This document shows, one piece after another, positions 43,668-50,873 of a stretch of 64,000 nt of DNA. Within the stretch, counting starts at the first letter, position 1. Every line of letters begins with the position of its first letter. This DNA comes from Plantibacter flavus (GTDB lineage Bacteria > Actinomycetota > Actinomycetes > Actinomycetales > Microbacteriaceae), in the NCBI RefSeq assembly GCF_002024505.1, contig NZ_CP019402.1:1550001-1614000 (forward strand), written 5' to 3'. The notes beneath the pieces were generated by a model, which was not told where the DNA came from, searched no databases, and saw nothing but the letters and a program-made list of their open reading frames with translations. The position numbers and the translations under genes are program-made.

Positions 43668-43682
43668 TTCCGAGCCCACGAT

Positions 43683-43718
43683 CCGAACGGCGTCGCCCTG
43701 ACGGGCGACGCCGTTCGG
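43683..43718 (+). terminator. Terminator after the UPF0182 gene
   Basis: A perfect 16-bp stem (CCGAACGGCGTCGCCC / GGGCGACGCCGTTCGG) with a TGAC loop starts 15 nt after the stop. Confidence 0.85.
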
Positions 43719-43770
43719 CGTTCCAGGGGGAGGGATTCTGCCGGCGACGGGGTCCTTGGCGGTACGCGAT

Positions 43771-43799
43771 TTGCACGGCCCCAGAATGCATGCTAGGTT
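43771..43799 (+). promoter_or_regulatory. Promoter of the initiator tRNA gene
   Basis: TTGCAC (43771-43776), a 17-bp spacer and TAGGTT (43794-43799) form the best sigma-A-type promoter in the window. TG one base before the -10 gives an extended -10. Start would be near 43806, 6 nt before the tRNA. Confidence 0.8.
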
Positions 43800-43811
43800 T
43801 ATCTCTTGTGC

Positions 43812-43885
43812 CGCAGGGTGGAGCAGTTCGGTAGCTCGCTGGGCTCATAACCCAGAGGTCGTAGGTTCAAATCCTGCCCCTGCAA
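43812..43885 (+). tRNA. Initiator tRNA-fMet (CAT)
   Basis: The cloverleaf folds fully: acceptor CGCAGGG / CCCTGCA, D stem GAGC/GCTC, anticodon stem CTGGG/CCCAG around CTCATAA (anticodon CAT), T stem GTAGG/CCTGC around TTCAAAT, and discriminator A. Two features mark it as initiator rather than elongator: the C1-A72 mismatch at the acceptor end and three consecutive G-C pairs at the foot of the anticodon stem. The 3' CCA is not encoded. Confidence 0.95.
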
Positions 43886-43895
43886 CAGAAAAGAT

Positions 43896-43926
43896 GAAAT
43901 CCCGGTCTCCTCGAGACCGGGATTTC
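43896..43926 (+). terminator. Terminator after tRNA-fMet
   Basis: A perfect 14-bp stem (GAAATCCCGGTCTC / GAGACCGGGATTTC) with a 3-nt loop lies 10 nt past the tRNA and also faces the convergent ald gene. Confidence 0.85.
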
Positions 43927-43968
43927 GTCGTTTGCGGAGATAGTCGCCCGCAGCCGGCGAGCGGTGGG

Positions 43969-45072
43969 TCAGTCCATCGTCGCGACGGGGAGGCCGAACG
44001 CTGCTGCCACGCCGGCGTTGGTGACCGCACCCGCGTGGACGTTGACGCCCGCGCGGAGCGCTGCGTCGGCGGCCACCGCTTCTCCCGTGCCCTGGTCGGC
44101 GATGGCGAGTGCGTACCGGAGGGTGGCGTTGGTCAGCGCGCGTGTCGAGGTCTCCGGGACGGCGCCGGGCATGTTGGCCACGCAGTAGTACAGGCTGTCG
44201 TGGACCCGGAACGTCGGGTCGTCGTGCGTCGTCGGCCGGGAGCCCTCGAAGCAGCCGCCCTGGTCGATCGCGATGTCGACGAGCACCGAGCCGGGTTTCA
44301 TGTCCGCCACCATGGCGTCGGTGACGAGCTTCGGGGCCTGAGCCCCGGGGATGAGGACCGAGCCGATGACGAGGTCGGCGTCGCGGAGCTGCTCCGCGAT
44401 CTCGTACGCCGATGACGGTCTGGTCTGGATCTGCCCGCTGAAACGGTTCTCCAGCTCGCGCAGGCGAGGGATGGAGATGTCGATGATCGTGACGTCCGCC
44501 TGCATGCCGAGCGCGTTGGCCGCGGCGTGCTCGCCCGCGACCCCGCCGCCGATGACGACGACCTTCGCCTTGGGGGTTCCGGGCACGCCGCCCAGGAGGA
44601 TTCCGCGTCCGCCGGTGGCTCGCATGAGGTGGTACGCGCCGACCTGCGTCGACAGTCGTCCCGCGACCTCGCTCATCGGCTGCAGGAGCGGCAGGGAGCG
44701 ATTGGGGAGTTGGACGGTCTCATAGGCGATCGCGGTGGTCCCAGAGGCGAGCAGGGCGTCGGTGAGGGGGCGGTCCGCTGCGAGGTGCAGGTAGGTGAAG
44801 AGCGTCTGGTCGGCCCGCAGGAAGCCGTACTCGGCGGCGACGGGCTCCTTCACCTTGAGCAGGAGGTCGCCCGTCGCCCATACGGAGGCCGCATCGGCGG
44901 CGATGGTCGCACCGGCGGCGCGATACGCTTCGTCGGGATTGCCGGACCCGAGGCCGGCGCCCGCCTGGACGACGACCTCATGGCCGTGTCGGACGAGTTC
45001 GTGGACGCCGCCGGGCGTCGCCGCCACCCGGTTCTCGTTGTTCTTGATCTCCGTGGGGATGCCGATTCGCAT
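43969..45072 (-). CDS. ald: Alanine dehydrogenase
   Basis: Ald interconverts L-alanine and pyruvate plus ammonia with NAD(H), serving alanine catabolism and redox balance. The 367-residue protein has the family start MRIGIPTEIKNNENRVAATP with conserved substrate-binding Arg15, VVQAGAGLGSG, the catalytic Lys in LLLKVKEP, QLPNRSLPLLQPMSEVAGRL, the Rossmann motif VVVIGGGVAGEHAA, and DIAIDQGGCFE. ATG 45072 has GAGAGGAA 8 nt upstream; a longer frame exists but is unsupported. It is divergent from an Lrp/AsnC regulator, the usual AldR arrangement. Confidence 0.96.
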   Translation of the reverse strand: MRIGIPTEIKNNENRVAATPGGVHELVRHGHEVVVQAGAGLGSGNPDEAYRAAGATIAADAASVWATGDLLLKVKEPVAAEYGFLRADQTLFTYLHLAADRPLTDALLASGTTAIAYETVQLPNRSLPLLQPMSEVAGRLSTQVGAYHLMRATGGRGILLGGVPGTPKAKVVVIGGGVAGEHAAANALGMQADVTIIDISIPRLRELENRFSGQIQTRPSSAYEIAEQLRDADLVIGSVLIPGAQAPKLVTDAMVADMKPGSVLVDIAIDQGGCFEGSRPTTHDDPTFRVHDSLYYCVANMPGAVPETSTRALTNATLRYALAIADQGTGEAVAADAALRAGVNVHAGAVTNAGVAAAFGLPVATMD

Positions 45073-45200
45073 GGCTGGTTCCTCTCGCAGGCTGGGCCAA
45101 GGCTCGGCTCTCCCGCTCGTCGGTGGACGGTGTGCGACTATTCTGAGGTTGCTGCGTTTCAGGCTCATGAACACCGCAGCTTTCATGGAATCTCCTCTAA

Positions 45201-45216
45201 AAATCGCTGATGATTT
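45201..45216. promoter_or_regulatory. Candidate operator between ald and aldR
   Basis: AAATCGCTGATGATTT, an AT-rich 5-6-5 inverted repeat, lies in an unusually AT-rich stretch (45190-45230) of the divergent intergenic region. Lrp-family regulators favour such sites. This is a candidate only. Confidence 0.4.
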
Positions 45217-45241
45217 GGAAAAGATCGAGAGCAGGCGCAGC

Positions 45242-45724
45242 ATGACGAACAATCTGCACAGCAGTGCGGACCTCGACGACGTCGATCACGCACTCCTGCG
45301 GCTCCTCCAGGAGAACGCGCGCATGACGAACGCCCGCATGGCGGAGCTCGTCGGCATCGCGCCCTCGACGTGCGTCGCCCGGGTGCGGTCGCTCGTCGAT
45401 CGCGGCGTGATCACGGGGTTCTCGGCGCGTATCGATCCGGTCGCGGTCGGGCTCGGTCTCGAGGCGCTCATCAGCGTCAACATCAGGGCAGGAGCTCGAG
45501 CCCGTATCGCCGAGTTCAGCGCCGGCATCCGACAGCTCCCGGAAGTCGTGCAGGTGTTCTTCCTCGGCGGCTCCGAGGACTTCGTCATCCATCTCGCGGC
45601 GCGGGACAGCGCCCACATCCGCGACTTCGTCGTCGAGCACCTGTCGGCGGATCCGACGGTCGCCTCAACGCGCACGAGTCTGGTGTTCGATCACTCGTTC
45701 ATCGGCGTCGCGGTGGGGGAGTGA
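45242..45724 (+). CDS. aldR: Lrp/AsnC-family regulator of alanine dehydrogenase
   Basis: The 160-residue protein has an N-terminal AsnC-type helix-turn-helix (about 14-62: LDDVDHALLRLLQENARMTN and AELVGIAPSTCVARVRSLVD) and a C-terminal RAM/AsnC ligand domain (about 75-155, with VVQVFFLGGSEDFVIHLAARD). Its divergence from ald predicts alanine-responsive control of ald. ATG 45242 gives a standard family length and has the weak SD GAGAGCAGG upstream; in-frame ATGs at 45168 and 45186 would add 25 or 19 residues and run through the candidate operator. Confidence 0.88.
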   Translation: MTNNLHSSADLDDVDHALLRLLQENARMTNARMAELVGIAPSTCVARVRSLVDRGVITGFSARIDPVAVGLGLEALISVNIRAGARARIAEFSAGIRQLPEVVQVFFLGGSEDFVIHLAARDSAHIRDFVVEHLSADPTVASTRTSLVFDHSFIGVAVGE

Positions 45725-46121
45725 CGGTGATCCGCGGCTGTACCGGCCGGGTGAAGATCACGAACGCATAACGAAGGACTCGAACGGAAAACCCTGACCA
45801 TGTTCGGTTTTGCAATGGAGTCCGTGTGCGATGTCCGCCTTTTGGGGGATCCTCGATTAGCCAGCAGCTGTGAGTTTCGTTAGCGTTGTCGACGGCCCGC
45901 AAGGGCTGACCCACGTAACCGCGTCCCGCCCCCTGTCGCCCCGCGACGGCGTGCTGGACGTACGGTCGAACGCCACGCGGTAGCCGTTGTCGCCCCACGT
46001 GATCCGAGCCCGCGCGCTGTCCATCAGTGCGCCGATGGGGCGGATCGAGAGCCGTTCGACCCGGCCTGACGATCGACAGGAAGAGCGCACCGCGGTTCCG
46101 CGTGCGCTTCCAGGAGAACAC
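45725..46121 (+). other. 397-bp intergenic region: proV promoter and long leader
   Basis: No convincing gene is seen; the minus-strand frames here have no conserved features and atypical composition. A weak promoter TTAGCC-18-TAGCGT (45858-45887) would start transcription near 45894 and give a leader of about 230 nt. The leader has several possible stems: GCCC-GCAA-GGGC near 45897 and a strong palindrome GCGCACCGCGG (46085-46095) with CCGCGTGCGC (46098-46107), 4 nt before the SD CAGGAGAA. I matched no known riboswitch. Confidence 0.5.
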
Positions 46122-47483
46122 ATGACCGAAACGATTGCCGTCTCCGCGACGGGACTGTACAAGGTCTTCGGCAGGAAGCCGAAGGAAGCCGTGAAACGCC
46201 TGCAGGCCGGTGCCGCGCGTGACGAACTCGCCTCCGGCGGGACCACCGCAGCCGTCATCGACGCCTCGTTCGAGGTGAAGCAGGGCGAGATCTTCGTCGT
46301 GATGGGCCTCTCCGGCTCGGGCAAGTCGACGCTGATCCGGATGCTCAACGGCCTGCTCGAGCCGACGGCGGGCACCGTGACCATCGCCGGGAAGCCGATC
46401 TCGGGGGTGTCCTCGAAGCAGCTACGTGCGGTCCGACAGGACGACATCTCGATGGTCTTCCAGCACTTCGCCCTCCTGCCGCACCGCACGGTGCTCGAGA
46501 ACGCCGCCTATGGACTCGAGGTGAAGGGTGTGCCGGCCGCTGAACGACGCGAGCGGGCCCAGGCCGTCGTCGAGCGCGTCGGGCTCGCAGGCTGGGAGGA
46601 CAAGCTCCCGGGCCAGCTCTCCGGCGGGATGCAGCAGCGCGTCGGCCTTGCCCGCGCACTCGCCTCGGACACCGACATCCTCCTCATGGACGAGGCGTTC
46701 TCCGCGCTCGATCCCCTCATCCGCCGCGAGATGCAGGAGCAGCTCGTCGAGCTGCAGGCCGAGCTCGGCAAGACCATCGTGTTCATCACCCACGACCTCA
46801 ACGAGGCGATGTTCCTCGGCGACCGGATCGCCGTCATGCGTGACGGCCGGATCGTCCAGGTCGGCACCCCGAACGACATCCTGACCGACCCGGCGAACGA
46901 CTACGTCGCCCAGTTCGTCCAGGACGTCGACCGCGCCCGCGTCCTGACCGCCGGTGGCGTGATGGAACCCGCGCGCTCCGTCGTCTCCGCGTCCGCCGGA
47001 CCCAGGGCTGCCCTGCGCATCATGCGCGATCTGCAGACCTCGACCGCCTTCGTGGTCGGTCCGGGCCGGCAGCTCCTCGGCGTCGTCCGCGACAAGGACG
47101 TGCTGCGTCTCGTCCGTGCGGGCGACCACCAGCTCGGGAGTGTCATCACCGCCGACCTCGCCACGGTCTCGCCGGAGGCGGCGCTCGTCGACCTCTTCGA
47201 GTCCGCCGTCGAGAGTGCCCTGCCCGTCGCCGTCGTGGACGAGCGGACGCGCCTGCTCGGCGTCGTCCCGCGGGTGACCCTGCTCGCCGCCGTCGGCAAC
47301 GTCCCGACCAACACGGATGAGATCAGCCTTGTCGGACCGCCGGCGACGGTGCCTGTCGAGCTCATCACGGCGACCCTCCGGTCGACCGCGGAGGACCCGC
47401 AGCACCCCGACGACGTGACCTCGTCGATCGAGACCAGCGCCGCCGAACCGGCAGCGAGCCTGCCGGAAGGGAGTGTCCGATGA
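46122..47483 (+). CDS. proV: Glycine betaine/proline ABC transporter ATP-binding protein with CBS domains
   Basis: This is the ATPase of an osmoprotectant importer. The 453-residue protein has a ProV-type N-terminal extension (SATGLYKVFGRKPKEAVKRL), Walker A GLSGSGKST (about 65), LSGGMQQRVGLARAL signature, Walker B ILLMDEAFSALDPL, then two C-terminal CBS domains (about 285-415, with LGVVRDKDVLRLV and LLGVVPRVTLLAAV). In OpuA the CBS module senses ionic strength or cyclic-di-AMP; the same is likely here. ATG 46122 has AGGAGA upstream. It overlaps the permease gene by 4 nt (ATGA). The gene name follows the family and is not proven. Confidence 0.93.
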   Translation: MTETIAVSATGLYKVFGRKPKEAVKRLQAGAARDELASGGTTAAVIDASFEVKQGEIFVVMGLSGSGKSTLIRMLNGLLEPTAGTVTIAGKPISGVSSKQLRAVRQDDISMVFQHFALLPHRTVLENAAYGLEVKGVPAAERRERAQAVVERVGLAGWEDKLPGQLSGGMQQRVGLARALASDTDILLMDEAFSALDPLIRREMQEQLVELQAELGKTIVFITHDLNEAMFLGDRIAVMRDGRIVQVGTPNDILTDPANDYVAQFVQDVDRARVLTAGGVMEPARSVVSASAGPRAALRIMRDLQTSTAFVVGPGRQLLGVVRDKDVLRLVRAGDHQLGSVITADLATVSPEAALVDLFESAVESALPVAVVDERTRLLGVVPRVTLLAAVGNVPTNTDEISLVGPPATVPVELITATLRSTAEDPQHPDDVTSSIETSAAEPAASLPEGSVR

Positions 47484-48487
47484 ACGGCATCCGTCTCCAG
47501 TCGTCCGGGTTCCTGGACGCCATCACCCGCCCCGAGATCGGTGCGTGGGTCGAAGCCTTCGTCGACTTCATCACCGACGTCTTCCAGCCCGTCTTCGACG
47601 TCATCCGGACCGTCTTCCAGGGGCTGTACGACGGCGTCGACCTCGCGCTCAGCGGTCCGCCGTTCTGGGTGATCATCATCGTCGCCGCGCTGTTGGCCTT
47701 CGTCGCGCGGGGCCCGGTGTTCGCCGTCGGCTCCGCGGTCGGGCTGCTGATCATCGTCGGCGTCGAGCAGTGGGACAACGCGATGGACTCGCTCTCGCTC
47801 GTGCTCGTGGCCGGTCTCATCGCCATCGTGATCGGGATCCCACTCGGCATCCTGGCGGCTCGCTCGAAGGTCGCGTCGTCGATCATCCGCCCGTTGCTCG
47901 ACTTCATGCAGACGACTCCTGCGTTCGTGTACCTCATCCCCGCGCTCATCCTGTTCCGCATCGGCGTCGTCCCGGGCATCGTCGCGACGATCGTCTTCGC
48001 GCTGGCCCCGGCAGTCCGTCTCACGGAACTCGGGATCCGCAACGTCGACCGCGAGGTCGTCGAGGCCGGCAACGCGTTCGGTGCTTCCTCCTGGCGGATC
48101 CTGCGTCAGATCCAGCTGCCGCTCGCGATGCCGAACATCATGGCCGGAGTCAACCAGGTCATCATGCTCTCGCTCTCGATGGTCGTCATCGCCGGCATGG
48201 TCGGCGCCGGCGGCCTGGGAGGCGACGTCGTCAAGAGCCTCTCCCGGATCGACATCCAGCTCGGTTCCGAAGCGGGCCTGTCGGTCGTCATCCTGGCGAT
48301 CTTCCTGGACCGTCTCACCGCCTCCCTCGGCGGCGGTCGCAAGCAGCGCGGCAAGCGTACGAAGGCTGCCCCGGCCTCGCCCGCCGGGATCCGCCCGGCA
48401 CCGGCCGCAAGCACCACGACGACCGACAGCACCGCCTCAGGCGAGGAGCAGCGCACCCCCGCCGAGTCGCCGACCGCCGTGCGGTGA
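47480..48487 (+). CDS. proW: Glycine betaine/proline ABC transporter permease
   Basis: The 335-residue protein is the membrane subunit. After an amphipathic N-terminus it has about six helices and the BPD permease EAA-type loop VDREVVEAGNAFGASSWRIL with ADIM-like QIQLPLAMPNIMAG, then SMVVIAGMVGAGGLG, as in ProW/OpuAB. The C-terminal 50 residues are Ala/Thr/Pro-rich and disordered. ATG 47480 overlaps proV by ATGA, implying translational coupling. The binding-protein gene follows 72 nt later. Confidence 0.94.
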   Translation: MNGIRLQSSGFLDAITRPEIGAWVEAFVDFITDVFQPVFDVIRTVFQGLYDGVDLALSGPPFWVIIIVAALLAFVARGPVFAVGSAVGLLIIVGVEQWDNAMDSLSLVLVAGLIAIVIGIPLGILAARSKVASSIIRPLLDFMQTTPAFVYLIPALILFRIGVVPGIVATIVFALAPAVRLTELGIRNVDREVVEAGNAFGASSWRILRQIQLPLAMPNIMAGVNQVIMLSLSMVVIAGMVGAGGLGGDVVKSLSRIDIQLGSEAGLSVVILAIFLDRLTASLGGGRKQRGKRTKAAPASPAGIRPAPAASTTTTDSTASGEEQRTPAESPTAVR

Positions 48488-48559
48488 CCCACCGGCACAC
48501 AGCTTTCCATCCGACGACACCGATCCCCGCGTCACGCGGGACGAAAGGAATCATCGAAC

Positions 48560-49456
48560 ATGCAGTACCGCACCAAGATCGCAACCACCATCGCAGCGGG
48601 GGCGGCGGCGACGCTCGCCATCTCCGGCTGCTCCGCCGGCGCCGCTGATGAGACGCTCGAGAACGGCGACAAGCAGGCGGTGACCATCGCCGTGTTCAGC
48701 GGCTGGGACGAGGGCATCGCGGCCTCCGAGCTGTGGAAGGCCGTGCTCGAGGAGCAGGGCTACGACGTCACCCTCGAGGAGGCGGAGCCCGCCCCGGTGT
48801 TCTCCGGCCTCAGCACCGGTGACTACGACCTGACGCTCGACGTCTGGCTGCCGACGACCCACGCGAGCTACATCGAGAAGTTCGGTGACGACGTCGTCGA
48901 CCTCGGCGCCTGGAACACCGACGCCAAGCTCACGATCGCCGTCAACGAGGACGCCCCCGTCGACTCGCTCGAGGACCTCGCGGCCAACGCGGACCTCTTC
49001 GACAGCCGCCTCGTCGGCATCGACCCCGGTGCCGGACTCACGGAGGCGACCCAGGACAAGGTCATCCCCGAGTACGGCCTCGACGACTGGGAGTTCCTGA
49101 CTTCGGGCACCCCGGCGATGCTGTCGGAGCTGAAGGCCGCGACCGACGCCGGTGAGAACATCGCCGTCACGCTGTGGCGTCCGCACTGGGCCTACGACGC
49201 GTTCCCGATCAAGGACCTCGAGGACCCGAAGGGCGCGCTCGGGGACGCCGAAGGCATCCACAGCTTCGGCAAGGCCGACTTCGCGGACGAGTACCCGACG
49301 CTCGCCGGGTGGCTGAAGGACTTCGACTTCGACTCGGAGCGACTGTTCTCGCTCGAGAACGCGATGTTCAACGAGGGTGACTCGAAGGACTACGCGCCGG
49401 TCGTCAAGCAGTGGATCAGCGACAACCAGGAGTACGTGGACTCGCTCACCAAGTAG
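48560..49456 (+). CDS. proX: Glycine betaine/proline ABC transporter substrate-binding lipoprotein
   Basis: The 298-residue protein has a lipoprotein signal with lipobox ISGC at about residues 21-24, then an OpuAC-type domain: VTIAVFSGWDEGIAASELWK, LDVWLPTTHASYIEKF, GIDPGAGLTEATQ and VTLWRPHWAYDAF. The conserved Trp residues are in place to form the aromatic box for quaternary ammonium ligands. It is the last gene of the operon and is followed by a very strong terminator. ACGAAAGGA lies 10-18 nt before ATG 48560. Confidence 0.95.
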   Translation: MQYRTKIATTIAAGAAATLAISGCSAGAADETLENGDKQAVTIAVFSGWDEGIAASELWKAVLEEQGYDVTLEEAEPAPVFSGLSTGDYDLTLDVWLPTTHASYIEKFGDDVVDLGAWNTDAKLTIAVNEDAPVDSLEDLAANADLFDSRLVGIDPGAGLTEATQDKVIPEYGLDDWEFLTSGTPAMLSELKAATDAGENIAVTLWRPHWAYDAFPIKDLEDPKGALGDAEGIHSFGKADFADEYPTLAGWLKDFDFDSERLFSLENAMFNEGDSKDYAPVVKQWISDNQEYVDSLTK

Positions 49457-49465
49457 CGGATCGAT

Positions 49466-49505
49466 GAGACGACGGGCACCGGAACGATCCGGTGCCCGTC
49501 GTCTC
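49466..49505. terminator. Bidirectional terminator after proX
   Basis: A perfect 17-bp stem (GAGACGACGGGCACCGG and its complement) with a 6-nt loop lies between convergent proX and the aminotransferase gene. Confidence 0.88.
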
Positions 49506-49518
49506 GTGCGTCGGAGCC

Positions 49519-50715
49519 TCAGCCGCGGAGTCGGGCGAGACCCTCGACCGCCCGCTCCAGGACCTCGACGCGTTTGCAGAACGCGAACCGGACCAGTGAC
49601 GCGTAGTCCGGGTCGTGCCGGTCGAGGCAGAACGCCGACAGCGGCACCGCCACGACGCCGGCGAGCGCGGGCAGCGCCCGGCAGAACGCCGCAGCATCGT
49701 CGAAGCCCAACGGTGCCGCATCGGCCACGATGAAGTAGGTGCCGTCCGGCCGGAAGGTGTCGAAACCGGCGGCTGAGAGGCCCGCGCTCAGGAGGTCCCG
49801 CTTGCCGCGCAGGTCGTCGGCGATGGCCGTGAACGAGGCGTCGGGCAGTCGGAGTCCGGTCGCCATCGCCGGCTGGAACGGTGCGCCGTTGACGTAACTG
49901 AGGTACTGCTTGACCGTCGAGACGGCCGAGACGAGTTCGCGGGGTCCGGTCAACCAGCCGATCTTCCACCCGGTCGTGCTGAAGGTCTTGCCACCGGATG
50001 AGATCGTGAGTGTGCGTTCGGCGGCACCCGGCAAGGTCGCGATCGGAACGTGCCGGACGTCGAAGCTCAGGTGCTCGTAGACCTCGTCGGTCACGATGAT
50101 CGCATCGTGGCGCTCCGCCAACTCGGCGACCAGGTCGAGCGTCGCGCGGCCGAGGACGGTGCCGGTCGGGTTGTGCGGTGTGTTGACCAGAATGACCCTG
50201 GTCCGGTCGGTGACGGCGGCGCGGAGCTCGTCCGGGTCCGCCTGGAAGTCGGGTGCGCGCAGCTTGACCGTCCGATGCCGCCCACCGGCGAGGGCGATGA
50301 GTCCGCCGTACGCGTCGTAGAACGGCTCGAAGGTCACGACTTCGTCGCCGTGCTCGACGAGGGCGAGCAGGGTCGCGGCGAGCGCCTCGGTCGCTCCGGC
50401 GGTGACGAGCACCTCTCCCTGCGGGTCTGGCTGGAGACCGTAGAACCGTCGCTGGTGCTCGCTGATCGCGGTGCGGAGGTCGAGGGTGCCCGGGCCGGGC
50501 GGGTACTGGTTCTCGCCGCGCTCGATGGCCGCGACCGCCTCGGCCAGGACGGCCTCGGGTCCGTCCTCGTCGGGGAACCCCTGGCCGAGGTTGACGGCTC
50601 CGGTCTGCAGCGCGAGCGCGCTCATCTCCGCGAAGATCGTCGACGAGACGTGTCCGTCCTCGTCGACGAGGCCGGCGCCTTCGGCGGTGCGCCGCCAGGG
50701 TCCGTCAACCACCAT
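49519..50715 (-). CDS. Class I/II PLP-dependent aminotransferase
   Basis: The 398-residue protein is a fold-type I aminotransferase. It shows AVNLGQGFPDEDGP (about 40), NQYPPGPGTLDLR, NTPHNPTGTVLG, TDEVYEHLSFD and the PLP lysine in ISSGGKTFSTTGWKIGW. This is the kynurenine/glutamine-transaminase-like group, which includes methionine aminotransferase YbdL and the mycobacterial DapC candidate Rv0858c, so the substrate is open. It might back up the DapC at 8.9 kb. ATG 50715 has GGAAGGA upstream. The gene is monocistronic. Confidence 0.9.
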   Translation of the reverse strand: MVVDGPWRRTAEGAGLVDEDGHVSSTIFAEMSALALQTGAVNLGQGFPDEDGPEAVLAEAVAAIERGENQYPPGPGTLDLRTAISEHQRRFYGLQPDPQGEVLVTAGATEALAATLLALVEHGDEVVTFEPFYDAYGGLIALAGGRHRTVKLRAPDFQADPDELRAAVTDRTRVILVNTPHNPTGTVLGRATLDLVAELAERHDAIIVTDEVYEHLSFDVRHVPIATLPGAAERTLTISSGGKTFSTTGWKIGWLTGPRELVSAVSTVKQYLSYVNGAPFQPAMATGLRLPDASFTAIADDLRGKRDLLSAGLSAAGFDTFRPDGTYFIVADAAPLGFDDAAAFCRALPALAGVVAVPLSAFCLDRHDPDYASLVRFAFCKRVEVLERAVEGLARLRG

Positions 50716-50873
50716 GTCGATATCCTTCCGTGGCCGCGGGCGCGGGCCGCTCCCAATCTAGGACACCGTGCGCAGGTCCTTACGGCGAAGACCTAGCCGG
50801 CGCACAGCGGGCGCGAATGAAACACTCAGCTCAGCACGGGAAGCTGACTGCGCTTGGAAGGAGCAGAATCGCC

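Noticed and set aside
40689..43679. 996-codon open frame antisense to the UPF0182 gene
   Set aside because: High third-position GC opens long antisense frames; the sequence is Arg/Val/Gly/Asp-rich without motifs, while the plus strand codes a full UPF0182 protein.
45699..46121. 140-codon minus-strand frame in the proV leader region
   Set aside because: It lacks an SD or -10 box, has no family features and overlaps the aldR 3' end; most likely noncoding.
45894..46121. Cyclic-di-AMP (ydaO) or other known riboswitch
   Set aside because: I could not match the conserved core sequences; only generic GC-rich stems are visible.
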